From Actinoalloteichus caeruleus DSM 43889 (GTDB lineage: Bacteria; Actinomycetota; Actinomycetes; Mycobacteriales; Pseudonocardiaceae): a stretch of DNA of 64,000 nt. A program made the position numbers and the translations under genes. Each line of letters starts with the position of its first letter. Position 1 is the stretch's first letter. Below are positions 29,858 through 38,799 of this stretch, in pieces. The stretch lies in assembly GCF_000429185.2 (NCBI RefSeq), contig NZ_AUBJ02000001.1:3286001-3350000 (forward strand), given 5' to 3'. Under the pieces are notes generated by a model that made no database searches, was not told where the DNA came from, and saw only the letters and a program-made list of their open reading frames with translations.

Positions 29858-31122
29858 GGCAGCACCCCCTTCGACTCCAGCGCCTTCTGCACGGACACCC
29901 GCAGCTCCTCCGCGGTTCGTTCCGGATCGATCGCCGAGGGCGGGGACAACGTGTGCGACAGCACCGTCGAGACGTTCTGGTAGGCCGGGGTCGAGGGCCG
30001 GTTCGCCGCGTTCTGGACGCTCTCGAGGATCGCGTCCTTCATCGGGTAGGCCTCGAGCATCTCGGGCTCGTCGTAGACGCTCTCGATCGTGGGGGGCACG
30101 CCGCTGTTGATCGCCGAGAACTTCTGGTTCTCCGCGTTGCGCAGGCAGAGCGCGGCGTCGAACGCCTCGTCAGGGTGTTCGGAGTAGGTGCTGACGGCCA
30201 GGTTGTACCCGCCGATGGTGGACCGGCTGGGGCTGCCAGGCTCCACCCCCGGGTAGGGGGCCCACCCGACGTTCTGGGCGAGCTCCGGTGTCTCCGCCTG
30301 CATGGCGGCGTAGACGAAGGGCCAGTTGATCTGGAAGGCGGCGTTGCCGGTCTGGAAGGCCAGGCGGGCGTCGTCCTCCATCGCGTTGGTCAGGCCCGGG
30401 TGCGCGAGACCGGAGGTGGCGAAGTCGCGCAGCACCTGGAGGGCGCGGACGGCACCCTCGTCGAACTCCGCGCGCAGGCCGTCCTCGGAGAGCATGTGCC
30501 CGCCGGCCGACGCGGTGATGGAGTTGTAGTGGACGACCAGGCCCTCGTACTGCGCTCCCGTGATGAGGATGGTGTGCGGGTCCCCGGCGTCCTTGAGCTC
30601 CTGGGCCGCCTCCATCATGTCGTCCCAGGTCTCCGGCGGCTCGTCGACCAGGTCGGTCCGGTACCAGAGCAGTTGGACGTTGGTGTTCTTCGGAGCCGCG
30701 TAGAGCCGGTCCTCGTACCTGGCGGACTCGAGCGGCCCCTCCAGCGTGCCTTCCTCCGCCTCGGCCCGGTGCTCGCCGGTCCACTCCTGGATCCACTCGG
30801 CACCGGCGAACTCCTGGGTCCACATGAGGTCGAGTCCGAGGACGTCCATGTCACGGTCCTCGGCCGCCAGCCGCCGGACCATCTGGAGCCGCTGGTCGTC
30901 GGCGCCTCGGGGCAGTTTGTTGTAGACGATCTGGTACCGCCCGGCGGCCCGCTGGTTGCAGTTCTCCACAACCGTCTCCAGGCCGTCCTCGGGCGCGTAG
31001 TAGAGGTTGACGGTGATCCCCTGCTGGTCGGCGCCGCAGGCCGCCAGCGGTATCGCGAGCAACGCGACCCCCATAGCCGCCGCGGCCCGCCCCGGCCGCG
31101 CACGCATCGCGGGGCGCCCCAT
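29854..31122 (-). CDS. lpqY: Trehalose-binding lipoprotein LpqY
   Basis: A 422-residue family-1 extracellular solute-binding protein. The N-terminus is a lipoprotein signal with lipobox IPLAAC (Cys at about residue 30). The mature part is a typical two-lobed binding protein with the FQTGNAAFQINWPF signature. LpqY orthologues bind trehalose, which is inferred here from the SugABC context. ATG 31120-31122 has an excellent ribosome binding site (GGAGGAGG). An in-frame extension upstream (to 31320) is not needed. Confidence 0.9.
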   Translation of the reverse strand: MGRPAMRARPGRAAAAMGVALLAIPLAACGADQQGITVNLYYAPEDGLETVVENCNQRAAGRYQIVYNKLPRGADDQRLQMVRRLAAEDRDMDVLGLDLMWTQEFAGAEWIQEWTGEHRAEAEEGTLEGPLESARYEDRLYAAPKNTNVQLLWYRTDLVDEPPETWDDMMEAAQELKDAGDPHTILITGAQYEGLVVHYNSITASAGGHMLSEDGLRAEFDEGAVRALQVLRDFATSGLAHPGLTNAMEDDARLAFQTGNAAFQINWPFVYAAMQAETPELAQNVGWAPYPGVEPGSPSRSTIGGYNLAVSTYSEHPDEAFDAALCLRNAENQKFSAINSGVPPTIESVYDEPEMLEAYPMKDAILESVQNAANRPSTPAYQNVSTVLSHTLSPPSAIDPERTAEELRVSVQKALESKGVLP

Positions 31123-31464
31123 CGCTGCCTCCTCCCGGCGACGGCTGAGGCGACACCCCGGCACCGCGTCGACACCGCCCGGGTGACCACAGCCGGCACC
31201 ACGTCGTGCCCGCACTGATCGCCGGTCGCCGCCCTGGCGGTGACCGGCCGCCTCGGGGTGCGTCTCGTCACACCCCGGGAACGGCGCATCGAACCTAAGG
31301 CCGTTGATCACCTTCCGCAACAGGTACTGCGCAAGATGCGAGATCTGTTATAAAAATGGGTCTCCAAGCAGCCCGTTACTCGGCCAGGTTCTCACAGTCG
31401 GTGACTCCTAACCGGACAAATCCGGAATCAACCCCCACTAGGGTCATTCCCGTTCGTGGAAGCC
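31123..31464. promoter_or_regulatory. Upstream region of the lpqY-sugABC operon
   Basis: The only A/T-rich stretch nearby (31347-31357, TATAAC on the minus strand) lies about 225 bases from the lpqY start. Further up, minus-strand TTGATT (31431-31426) and TAGGAG (31410-31405) flank a perfect dyad at 31412-31425. No gene is present. The sigma dependence is unknown. Confidence 0.45.
31412..31425. promoter_or_regulatory. Short perfect inverted repeat upstream of lpqY
   Basis: CCGGA-CAAA-TCCGG. It sits in the spacer of a possible promoter for lpqY and 40 bases after the stop of the preceding gene, so it is either an operator or a weak terminator stem. Confidence 0.4.
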
Positions 31465-31989
31465 TCAGGACGCGGACGGTGGCCGCATCGCCAACTTCGC
31501 GAGCAGATCCCTACCCTGTTCGGCGTTGCGCGGATGGCACAGGACGTCGTACCGCCCGGCGACCAGTTGGCTCGCGGAGACGAAGTCCCGCCGCCCCCGC
31601 GCCGAGCCGTAGGTGACCGCCGCGAAGAGGAGCCCGAAGAGCACGCCGGTCCCGAGACCGACGAGCACCGGCCCGATGAAGACGCCCTCCGTTCCGCTGA
31701 ACAGGCTGAGCAGGATTCCGACGAACAGGCCGAACCACGCGCCCGAGGCGGCCCCGCCCGCGAGTACCTTGCCCCAGGAGAGCTTGCCGGTCACCCGCTC
31801 CACGAGCATCAGGTCGACACCGACGATCGTCACCTCCTGCACCGGGAAGTCGCTCTCGGCCAGGTAGTCGACCGCGCGCTGCGCCTCCTCGTACGTGCCG
31901 TACGAGCCGATCGGCCACCCGGTGGGCGGAGTGGGCAGTCTCGGCGCGCTGCGCGCGTCTCTGCCCGAGCTGCCGAAGGGACTGGTCAC
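31465..31989 (-). CDS. General stress protein (DUF1269-like membrane protein)
   Basis: A 174-residue protein of the general stress protein 17M/Rv1234 type. It opens with an ACT-like soluble segment (SYGTYEEAQRAVDYLAESDF, VTIVGVDLMLVERVTGKL) followed by a glycine-rich double membrane helix (GGAASGAWFGLFVGILLSLF and GPVLVGLGTGVLFGLLFAAV). GTG 31989 has a GGAGGTG ribosome binding site. It is adjacent to lpqY as in mycobacteria. Confidence 0.85.
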   Translation of the reverse strand: MTSPFGSSGRDARSAPRLPTPPTGWPIGSYGTYEEAQRAVDYLAESDFPVQEVTIVGVDLMLVERVTGKLSWGKVLAGGAASGAWFGLFVGILLSLFSGTEGVFIGPVLVGLGTGVLFGLLFAAVTYGSARGRRDFVSASQLVAGRYDVLCHPRNAEQGRDLLAKLAMRPPSAS

Positions 31990-32150
31990 CGGTTCTCACC
32001 TCCGTGAACGGGAACTTCCATCCTGCCAACGATCAGGGCGACTGGCAGTTCCTGCGAATCGTTCGTGGCGACCATGATCCCTGTCTCGTTCCACGGAGGC
32101 GCGGCCGTCCCGGTCTCGACCCACCCCGCCCCGTCACCGCGCTCGTACCC

Positions 32151-33008
32151 TCACAGCGGGAGCACGGTCGCGAGGCGCCGGTAGGCCGGCCTCGGATCCG
32201 CTCCGTCCGCCGTCAGCACCTGCACCGACACGTGGTCGGCACCGGCGTCGAGGTGGGCCGTCACCTTCGCCGCGACCGACTCGTCGGTCCCCCAGGCCAC
32301 CAGGTCGTCGATCAGGGCGTCGCTGCCGTCGTCGGCGATGTCCTGCTCGGTGTACCCCAGTCGCAACAGGTTGTTCGTGTAGTTCACGAGCCTGAGGTAG
32401 GGGTTCGCGACCGGGGGACGACCGACGGCCCGGGCGGTCGCCGGATCGCTCTCCAGCACCACCTTGTGCTCCGGGGCCAGCAGGACGCCGGCGCCCAGGA
32501 CCTCCCGCGCCCGCCTGGTGTGCTCGGGAGTGGTCAGGTAGGGGTGTGCCCCGGCGGTGCGTTCACCCGCCAGCCGCAGGGCGCGGGGACCGAGCGCCGC
32601 CAGCACGCGGCGGTCCAGCGGAACGGGGCGGGCGGCGCTGTCCAGCTCGTCGAGGTACTCCACCAGCCGGGTGTACGGGCGGACGTACCCGGCGCCGACC
32701 GCCTCGCGGTGCCCGGCCCCGATCCCCAGCAGGAACCGGTTCGGGTACCGCGCCTCGATCCGGTGGAAGGACTCCGCGACGGTGTCGGCCGGGGAGTCCC
32801 AGATGTTGACGATGCCGGTGGCCACCACCAAGCGCGTCGTCGCCGCGAGCAGGTGCTCGACGACGTCGAGGTCGGCGGAGGGCGAACCACCCACCCAGAG
32901 CGTCCCGTATCCGAGCTCCTCCAGTTCCGCGGCGGTCTCCGCCCCCACCGCACCGGTCAGGAACGGGGCGGGCCGCCAGATGCCGATACGGCCGAGTCGT
33001 GGGCTCAT
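32151..33008 (-). CDS. LLM-class F420-dependent oxidoreductase (TIGR03620 type)
   Basis: A 285-residue TIM-barrel oxidoreductase of the luciferase-like family. The N-terminal GRIGIWRP, the LWVGGSPSADL and ATGIVNIW segments, and FLLGIGAGHREAVG are the signature blocks of the F420-using TIGR03620 group. The ATG at 33006-33008 has an AAGGAG ribosome binding site. The substrate is unknown. It is followed on the same strand by the stress protein. Confidence 0.88.
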   Translation of the reverse strand: MSPRLGRIGIWRPAPFLTGAVGAETAAELEELGYGTLWVGGSPSADLDVVEHLLAATTRLVVATGIVNIWDSPADTVAESFHRIEARYPNRFLLGIGAGHREAVGAGYVRPYTRLVEYLDELDSAARPVPLDRRVLAALGPRALRLAGERTAGAHPYLTTPEHTRRAREVLGAGVLLAPEHKVVLESDPATARAVGRPPVANPYLRLVNYTNNLLRLGYTEQDIADDGSDALIDDLVAWGTDESVAAKVTAHLDAGADHVSVQVLTADGADPRPAYRRLATVLPL

Positions 33009-34045
33009 GATCGTCTCCTTCCGTCCTCCGTGCGAACGTTCCCGGTCCCTGATCTCATTCCGCATCTCATCCCGAAGTTCCGGCGACGGCGAGTCGAGGC
33101 GGCCGGGAACAGCCAACCGGGGAGCTCGGACCGGGCACGTCGGTCGGTGGGTGGGTGGGTGGGTGGCGTCCCGCGCCGCCCGCGCCGGGTGACCAGCGGC
33201 CCCCTGGCCGCCGCGACCAACGCCCGCCCCGGGGCCACCTCGTCGATCGTCTCCGCGCCAGGCGATGGCGCGCCCGAGCCGCCACCCCCGAGACGGTGTG
33301 CCACGCGGAGGCCAGGCCGGTGGTGCTCGTCCGCTGCCCCTGGCAAGGACAAGGAGTGATCTCGTCGCGCTGGTCCGGGCGCGGGTCCCACCCGCCGTCG
33401 AGGTCGAACCCGGCCCGAAGGGCGCGACCGCCGGAGTCCGTCCTGTTCGCGAAGGCGGAGGCGGGGACCGCCGACCGCCCGTACCCGCCGAACCGTCACC
33501 ACCAGCAGCCGCGCCGGCACCGGGCGGGAGACACCGACGTCCTCGTGGTCGCCAGCCCTCGCCCCGACGTCGGCGCACGCGTGCCCACCGACGCGGTGAG
33601 GTCCGCTGGCCCGAGGACCAGCGGCTCGAACCGTGGAGCGGAGGCCGCGACCACCTCCGGCCGGCGGGGGCCCTGGACCGCTCGGTCCGGCTCGGATCGA
33701 CGCGGCCCGAGGGGAGGCCGAGGCCCGCCAGCCGCGGTCGCGGTGCCGGGTCCCGCGCCGTCGAGTTCCTCGAACGCTGCTGGTGGGAGCCAGGGCGGAC
33801 CCGGGCGGCCACTCCACGGTGCCGCGCCGGGCGAGTGGGCTCACCGGGACGTCGTGGAAGGGGTGGCGGGCGCCGACGAACGACCGGACCGCCTGCGGGC
33901 GACCGAGGCGGAGCGGCCGCCCGCGTGCCGTGGCCGACCTGACCCGACCCGGGTGGCTTCTCGCTCCCCCTCGGATCCGGGGCCGGCACGGCAGCGGGCC
34001 CGGCACGCCCGCACGCGGTCCACCCCCTCCTGGGATGCTGGGGGG
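33009..34045. other. 1-kb region without a recognisable gene
   Basis: All long open frames here look compositional (Arg/Pro/Gly-rich, no motif). It holds a perfect G-quadruplex motif (33149-33163) and a 7-bp hairpin CCGCTGG/CCAGCGG (33603-33624). The promoter of the F420 oxidoreductase presumably lies at its left end. Confidence 0.45.
33149..33163 (+). other. Perfect G-quadruplex motif (G3T)3G3
   Basis: Four runs of GGG separated by single T residues, embedded in GG-T flanks (33146-33166). Single-T loops give one of the most stable parallel quadruplexes known. It is located about 140 bases upstream of the F420 oxidoreductase start, on the template strand of that gene. Confidence 0.9.
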
Positions 34046-34420
34046 ATGGCTGGCACCGCCGACACCACCCGCACGCTGGACCTCGCCCTCCGCAAGGCCG
34101 GGGCGGTGTGGGTGGCTCCCGGGAACCGGCCGGCCAGGCTGGTGTGGACCGTGTGGCGCGGTGGTGCGCTGTGGGTGGCGGTCGGACCGGGGGAACAGCA
34201 GGTGCCCGGCCTCGCCGACGACTCCCTCTGCCAGGTGACCGTGCGGTCGCCGAGCACCCGTTCGCACCTGCTGGAGTTGCGAACGCGTGCCCGGCTGGTC
34301 ACACCCGACGAGGACACCCTCGCCGCGCTCACGGCGGCCCGCCGCAACCGGCCGCCCTCCTGGACGGAGGTCTACCGCCTCGTCCCGGAGCCGGGCGAGG
34401 CGGAGGAGGCCCCCGGATGA
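34046..34420 (+). CDS. Small conserved protein, possible split-barrel (PNPOx-like)
   Basis: A 124-residue protein with segments that resemble the flavin-reductase/pyridoxamine-oxidase split barrel: WTVWRGGALWVAVGPGEQQVPGL and CQVTVRSPSTRSHLLELRTRARLV (only the general pattern is recognised). ATG 34046 is preceded by a run of G bases that could act as a ribosome binding site. The function is uncertain; F420-binding proteins of this fold are common beside LLM oxidoreductases. Confidence 0.6.
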   Translation: MAGTADTTRTLDLALRKAGAVWVAPGNRPARLVWTVWRGGALWVAVGPGEQQVPGLADDSLCQVTVRSPSTRSHLLELRTRARLVTPDEDTLAALTAARRNRPPSWTEVYRLVPEPGEAEEAPG

Positions 34421-34427
34421 GGGCGCC

Positions 34428-34448
34428 CCCCGCCCTCGACGGGCGGGG
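34428..34448. terminator. Hairpin between convergent genes
   Basis: A perfect 8-bp stem CCCCGCCC / GGGCGGGG with a 5-base loop, exactly in the 37-bp gap between two converging stop codons (34420 and 34458). Confidence 0.6.
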
Positions 34449-34457
34449 CCGCCCGAA

Positions 34458-34949
34458 TCAGGCCTGAGCCCGCTGACCGGCCGCCCTGGGTACCTGGCCG
34501 TCGGCCAACTTGGCGCAGGTGTCCGCCAGGGACCCGAGTTCCTCCCCTGGCAACACCGAGGTGAAGTACTGGCTGACACCAGCCAGGTGAGTGGAGACCG
34601 CCATGCGCAGGCGGTCCTTGCCCTGTTTCGTGAGTACCGCCATCACGCCGCGACCGTCCGTGTCGACTCTGACCCTGCGCACCAGCCCGACACGCTCCAG
34701 CCTGTCGACGAGTCGGGTGACACCCGACCTGGACAGCAGTACCGCGTCCGCCAGTTCGGTCATTCTGAGCCGTTGTTCGGGAGCCTCAGCGAGATGGACG
34801 AGCACGTCGTAGGCCGCCAGGGAGAGCCGCTGCTTGGCGATGAGGTCGGCCTCCAGGCACCGCGTGACGCGGGCGTGTGCCCGGAGGAAGCTGCGCCAAG
34901 CCGCGATCTCGTCTCCGTTGGGTAATCGGCCGAGAACGGTATCCGACAC
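34458..34949 (-). CDS. MarR-family transcriptional regulator
   Basis: A 163-residue winged-helix regulator: helix-turn-helix LRMTELADAVLLSRSGVTRLVDRLE with the wing VDTDGRGVMAVLTKQG. The start is GTG 34947-34949. It is divergent from mrp (194 bp between starts), so it may regulate itself and/or mrp; no clear MarR palindrome was identified in that interval. Confidence 0.88.
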   Translation of the reverse strand: MSDTVLGRLPNGDEIAAWRSFLRAHARVTRCLEADLIAKQRLSLAAYDVLVHLAEAPEQRLRMTELADAVLLSRSGVTRLVDRLERVGLVRRVRVDTDGRGVMAVLTKQGKDRLRMAVSTHLAGVSQYFTSVLPGEELGSLADTCAKLADGQVPRAAGQRAQA

Positions 34950-35143
34950 GAGATCGATGTTACGGAACGCGCGCGACCGTGCGCACAGCGCCCCCCGGGA
35001 ATGATGACTCTCCGCGTTCGCCCGGGTACGACCACCCGGGGAACGGCGGGCGGGACCGGTACCAGCGGGTGCCCGCGCCGTAGCATGGAGGCCGCACCAA
35101 GGTCCAGCAGCCTCATCAACGACGAAAGGCCCGGTGTTCGCAA

Positions 35144-36325
35144 GTGACTCCTGCCCAACCGGCTGACACCGCACTCTCGCCGGAGACGGTGCGCGAGGCG
35201 CTGTCGCGGGTCGAGGACCCGGAGATCCACCGGCCCATCACCGAGATCGGGATGGTCAAGGACATCACCGTCGGTGAGGGCGGAGTGGTGGATGTCGGGA
35301 TCTACCTGACGGTCGCCGGATGTCCCATGCGCGACCGCATCACCCGGGACGTCAAGGCAGCCGTCGAGGCGCTGCCCGGCGTCTCCGACGTGCGCGTCGA
35401 ACTGGACGTGATGAGCGACGAGCAGCGTTCCGAACTGCGCAGGACGCTGCGCGGTGACTCGGCGGAACCGAGGATCCCCTTCGCCGAACCGGGCTCCCTC
35501 ACCAGGGTGTACTGCGTGGCCTCCGGCAAGGGAGGCGTCGGGAAGTCCAGCGTGACGGTCAACCTCGCCGCCGCGTTGGCCGCGCGGGGTCTCTCGGTCG
35601 GCGTCGTCGACGCCGACATCTACGGGCACTCGGTCCCGAGGATGCTGGGGGCCTCCGGCAAGCCCACCAAGGTCGAGTCGATGATCATGCCGCCGCAGGC
35701 GCACGGCGTGAAGGTCATCTCCATCGGCATGTTCACCCCCGGGAACTCCCCCGTGGTGTGGCGTGGCCCCATGCTCCACCGCGCCCTCCAGCAGTTCCTG
35801 GCCGACGTCTTCTGGGGCGACCTGGACATCCTGCTGCTCGACCTGCCCCCCGGCACCGGTGACATCGCCATCTCGGTCGCCCAGCTCATCCCCAACGCCG
35901 AGATCCTGGTCGTGACGACGCCGCAGCAGGCCGCCGCCGAGGTGGCCGAACGGGCCGGGGCGATCGCCATGCAGACGCGGCAGCGCATCGCGGGTGTGGT
36001 CGAGAACATGTCGTGGCTCGAACTGCCGGACGGTCAGCGGATGGAGCTGTTCGGCAGTGGCGGGGGCCAGCTGGTGGCGGACTCGCTCTCCCGGTCGGCG
36101 GGGGCCGAGGTCCCGCTGCTGGGTCAGGTGCCGCTGGACCAGCGCCTGCGGGAGAACGGCGACGCCGGCACCCCGCTGGTGCTCGCCGAGCCCACCGCCC
36201 CCGCCGCCCAGGTGCTGCTCGACGTCGCCAAGCGGCTCTCCGTGCGCGCACGCGGGCTCGCCGGTCAGATGCTGTCGGTGACGCCGGTCCGCCGTTCGAA
36301 TCCAGCCGAGCGGAGCACAGGCTGA
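35144..36325 (+). CDS. mrp: Iron-sulfur cluster carrier Mrp/ApbC
   Basis: A 393-residue P-loop ATPase. An N-terminal DUF59/MIP18 domain (residues about 10-90, conserved Cys60 in VAGCPMRDR) precedes the deviant Walker A GKGGVGKS (128-135). The region after VVENMSW lacks the CxxC seen in many Mrp proteins, as in the mycobacterial form. The family transfers Fe-S clusters. GTG start 35144. It converges on tatB over the hairpin at 36346-36371. As drawn, the tatB frame overlaps its 3' end, probably an artefact of a frameshift. Confidence 0.93.
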   Translation: MTPAQPADTALSPETVREALSRVEDPEIHRPITEIGMVKDITVGEGGVVDVGIYLTVAGCPMRDRITRDVKAAVEALPGVSDVRVELDVMSDEQRSELRRTLRGDSAEPRIPFAEPGSLTRVYCVASGKGGVGKSSVTVNLAAALAARGLSVGVVDADIYGHSVPRMLGASGKPTKVESMIMPPQAHGVKVISIGMFTPGNSPVVWRGPMLHRALQQFLADVFWGDLDILLLDLPPGTGDIAISVAQLIPNAEILVVTTPQQAAAEVAERAGAIAMQTRQRIAGVVENMSWLELPDGQRMELFGSGGGQLVADSLSRSAGAEVPLLGQVPLDQRLRENGDAGTPLVLAEPTAPAAQVLLDVAKRLSVRARGLAGQMLSVTPVRRSNPAERSTG

Positions 36326-36825
36326 GCCGATCGGGGGAAGTTGGGTCGGGGCCGCCCTCGGGCGGCCCCGATCGCGTTCGTGGCCGGTCTCCCGCGCCTC
36401 CGGGCCTCCCCCGGCGTGGGCTCAGGTGGCGTCGGGGTCGATGGGGGGCGCTCCCCCGGCCGCAGGGACGGCTCAGGTGGGCGGGCGGGCCCCGAGCCGG
36501 CGGTGGGATGGCCGTTCGGCTTCTCCGGGGCGCCGTCCGCCAGCGGCCGGTCGTCGTCGAACAGCTTCCTGGCCTGGTCGGTGATGGCCGTCTTCGGGTT
36601 CAGGTTCCGGAGACCACGCAGGTCCTCCAGCGGTTTGCGCAGTTCGTCGAACTCGGGGCCCATCTCCGAGCGGATCTGCTCACGCGCTCCCGACGCGTAG
36701 TCGCGGACCTTGCGGATGGTGTTGCCCAACCAGGCGGCAGCGGCGGGCAGCCGTTCCGGGCCGAAGATGAACAGACCGACGAGCAGCAGCACGAACAGCT
36801 CCGGCCACCCAATGTTCTCGAACAC
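36265..36825 (-). CDS. tatB: Twin-arginine translocase subunit TatB (C-terminus apparently frameshifted)
   Basis: The N-terminus is classic TatB: one membrane helix ([20 protein letters not shown]) then an amphipathic helix and an acidic tail. Open reading as sequenced gives 186 residues and overlaps mrp by 61 bases. In another frame the DNA reads [10 protein letters not shown] then stop (36422-36424), the ending shared by actinobacterial TatB proteins. One base missing from a C5 run (36453-36457, plus strand) or the G6 run (36443-36448) would restore it to about 134 residues. This is either a real mutation or a sequencing error. TatB forms the receptor complex with TatC. Confidence 0.88.
   Translation of the reverse strand: MFENIGWPELFVLLLVGLFIFGPERLPAAAAWLGNTIRKVRDYASGAREQIRSEMGPEFDELRKPLEDLRGLRNLNPKTAITDQARKLFDDDRPLADGAPEKPNGHPTAGSGPARPPEPSLRPGERPPSTPTPPEPTPGEARRRGRPATNAIGAARGRPRPNFPRSAQPVLRSAGFERRTGVTDSI
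36346..36371. terminator. Bidirectional terminator between mrp and the expected tatB end
   Basis: A perfect 11-bp stem TCGGGGCCGCC / GGCGGCCCCGA with loop CTCG. It lies between the mrp stop (36325) and the expected tatB stop (36422), but inside the extended tatB frame. Confidence 0.75.
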
Positions 36826-36908
36826 CCTGGCACCTCCTCCGCACCCGCGAACAGCCTAACGGTTGCCCGGTCATGCGAAAGGGTCTCGGGTGGGACGGTT
36901 CCGGCCGG

Positions 36909-38459
36909 TCAGCGGTTCTGGTCCGAGTCGAGGATGACCGGGATCACCAGGACCCCGTCGCCCCGCACGATCTCCAGCTCGATCTCGTCACCGATCTGGC
37001 GCTGGCCGACCGCGAGGAGCAGTTCGTCCGCGCCGCCCACGGGCTGGTCGTCGACCTTGGTGATGACGTCGCCCTCCTGGACACCGGCCCGCTCCGCCGC
37101 CCCGCCCTCGCGCACGTTGGCCACCTCGGCGCCGTACTGGTTGCCCGACACCCTGGTGACCGGGTTCACCCCGAGGTCCGGGTGTTCCACCCGGCCGTGC
37201 TGGATGAGGTCCTCGGCGATCCGACGCACCTGGTTGACCGGGTTGGCCAGCCCGATCCCGATGGAGCCGCCGCCCGGCGTGGCCTCCCGGATCGCGGTGT
37301 TGATGCCGACGAGGGCACCGGACGAGTTGACCAGTGCCCCACCCGAATTGCCCCGGTTGATCGCCGCGTCCGTCTGGATGGCGTTGATCACCGAGGTCTC
37401 CGCGGCTGGCAACCGGGACGGCCGGTCCAGGGCGCTGACGATGCCGGAGGTCACGGTGTTGGGGAGGTTCAGCGGGTTCCCGATGGCCAGGACCGTGTCC
37501 CCCACGGCGAGCTGGTCGCTGTCACCCAGCTCGATCACCGTCAGGTTCTCGACCTCGACCTTCAGCACGGCGAGGTCGGTGCGCTGGTCCCGGCCGACCA
37601 GCGAGGCCTCCGCCCTGCTGCCGTCGGAGAAGACGACGTCGATGTCGGGGGAGTCGGCGTCGGCGGCCGAGGCGACCACGTGTTCGTTGGTCACCACGTA
37701 GCCCTCCTCGTGGATGACCACGCCGGAACCCGCACCGTCGCCGGTGTCGACGGAGACCACGGCTGGCCGCACCCGGCTGACCACCTCCGCGAGGGAACCC
37801 GGCTCCCGTTCCACGGCGGTGTCGGCCTCGGCGAGCGTCACGTCGGGACGGTTCAACACGCTGCCACCCTCGGCGGTGATCCGGCCGAGGAAACCGCCGG
37901 CCAACCCGACGAGGAGGGCGGCCGCGAACAACGCGCCCAGCGCGGTCGGCTTCACCCGCTGCCCGAAGAGCACCTCGCGGGCGCTCAAGCGCGCGGCCGC
38001 GCGCGGGGGTTCGGCGTCGGGGTCACCGTCGCTGGTCCCGGCCTCCAGAGCGGGCGGCCCCAGCACGGCCGGCGCGCTCGGATCCCGCCAGGCGTCCCGT
38101 TCGTCGGCCCACATGGTCGGCTCGGGGGGCGTCACCGGCCGGGAGGGACCCGGCTGGCGCCGCGGACCTTCTCCCCCACCTGTGGGACGTCCGAACGCCG
38201 CCGCGAGCTCCGCGTGTTCGGGGGGCCGGAGCCGGATGGGCGGCGGGGCCGCCGAGCCGGTGGGACGGTCGAACGCGCCGGTCACATGGTCGGGCCGGCC
38301 GAACACCGCCTCCTCGGCGGACCGGGGCGCCCTCGGCGCGCTGACCGGAGCGGCCGATCCCGCGGGGGTGTCCCGCCGGACGGCCTGGTCGTCGTTCCGA
38401 CCGTGGTCGGTGCCCTCGGAGTCTCGGCCAGGAGAGGAAGGCGGCAGCTGCTGACTCAT
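36909..38459 (-). CDS. htrA: HtrA/DegP-like serine protease with PDZ domain
   Basis: A 516-residue membrane-anchored protease. A 165-residue Pro-rich cytoplasmic region holds two FGRP motifs; the membrane helix is at about 171-192. The trypsin-like domain has His260 (TNEHVV), Asp295 (RTDLAVL) and Ser372 (RGNSGGA), all intact; a PDZ domain follows from about 425. It degrades or refolds damaged envelope proteins. Genomic context with sigE, rseA and tatB matches mycobacterial Rv1221-Rv1224, where SigE controls envelope stress. Confidence 0.92.
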   Translation of the reverse strand: MSQQLPPSSPGRDSEGTDHGRNDDQAVRRDTPAGSAAPVSAPRAPRSAEEAVFGRPDHVTGAFDRPTGSAAPPPIRLRPPEHAELAAAFGRPTGGGEGPRRQPGPSRPVTPPEPTMWADERDAWRDPSAPAVLGPPALEAGTSDGDPDAEPPRAAARLSAREVLFGQRVKPTALGALFAAALLVGLAGGFLGRITAEGGSVLNRPDVTLAEADTAVEREPGSLAEVVSRVRPAVVSVDTGDGAGSGVVIHEEGYVVTNEHVVASAADADSPDIDVVFSDGSRAEASLVGRDQRTDLAVLKVEVENLTVIELGDSDQLAVGDTVLAIGNPLNLPNTVTSGIVSALDRPSRLPAAETSVINAIQTDAAINRGNSGGALVNSSGALVGINTAIREATPGGGSIGIGLANPVNQVRRIAEDLIQHGRVEHPDLGVNPVTRVSGNQYGAEVANVREGGAAERAGVQEGDVITKVDDQPVGGADELLLAVGQRQIGDEIELEIVRGDGVLVIPVILDSDQNR

Positions 38460-38799
38460 CGCTTCCCGAGCGGTAGGGGTCGTGTCGGTCCGAAGCCGGC
38501 GACGTCCGACGCGCCGACGGTGGTCTCAGCTTAGGCCGTCGGGGCCGGGGAGGACTGTCGTTCTTCGTCGGTTGGCGTCGTCGACCGTCTCCGGCCGGGG
38601 TCGGGTGGTCCGTGCGGTGACGGCCGCGATGGCCGGGTTCGCCCGGTCCCAGGGCGAACACGAGCCAGGTCCGTCACGTGCGCTCCCAGGGTGCGGTACC
38701 ACTGGTGAAGTGGGCGTATCCCCGGAGGGCGTCCCGTGGTCGGGCCGGCCGTCGGCCGGGGACGGGGAGCGACGACGCGGGGGGTCCGGACGGCGGCGG
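38460..38799. promoter_or_regulatory. Upstream region of htrA
   Basis: A minus-strand -10-like TAAGCT (38533-38528) is about 70 bases upstream of the htrA start. No gene is visible in this 340-bp gap between hrpA and htrA. Confidence 0.35.

Noticed and set aside
33155-34045. Plus-strand extension of the 34046 gene
   Set aside because: The upstream part of the open frame is low-complexity and reads through the quadruplex region; the recognisable protein begins at ATG 34046.
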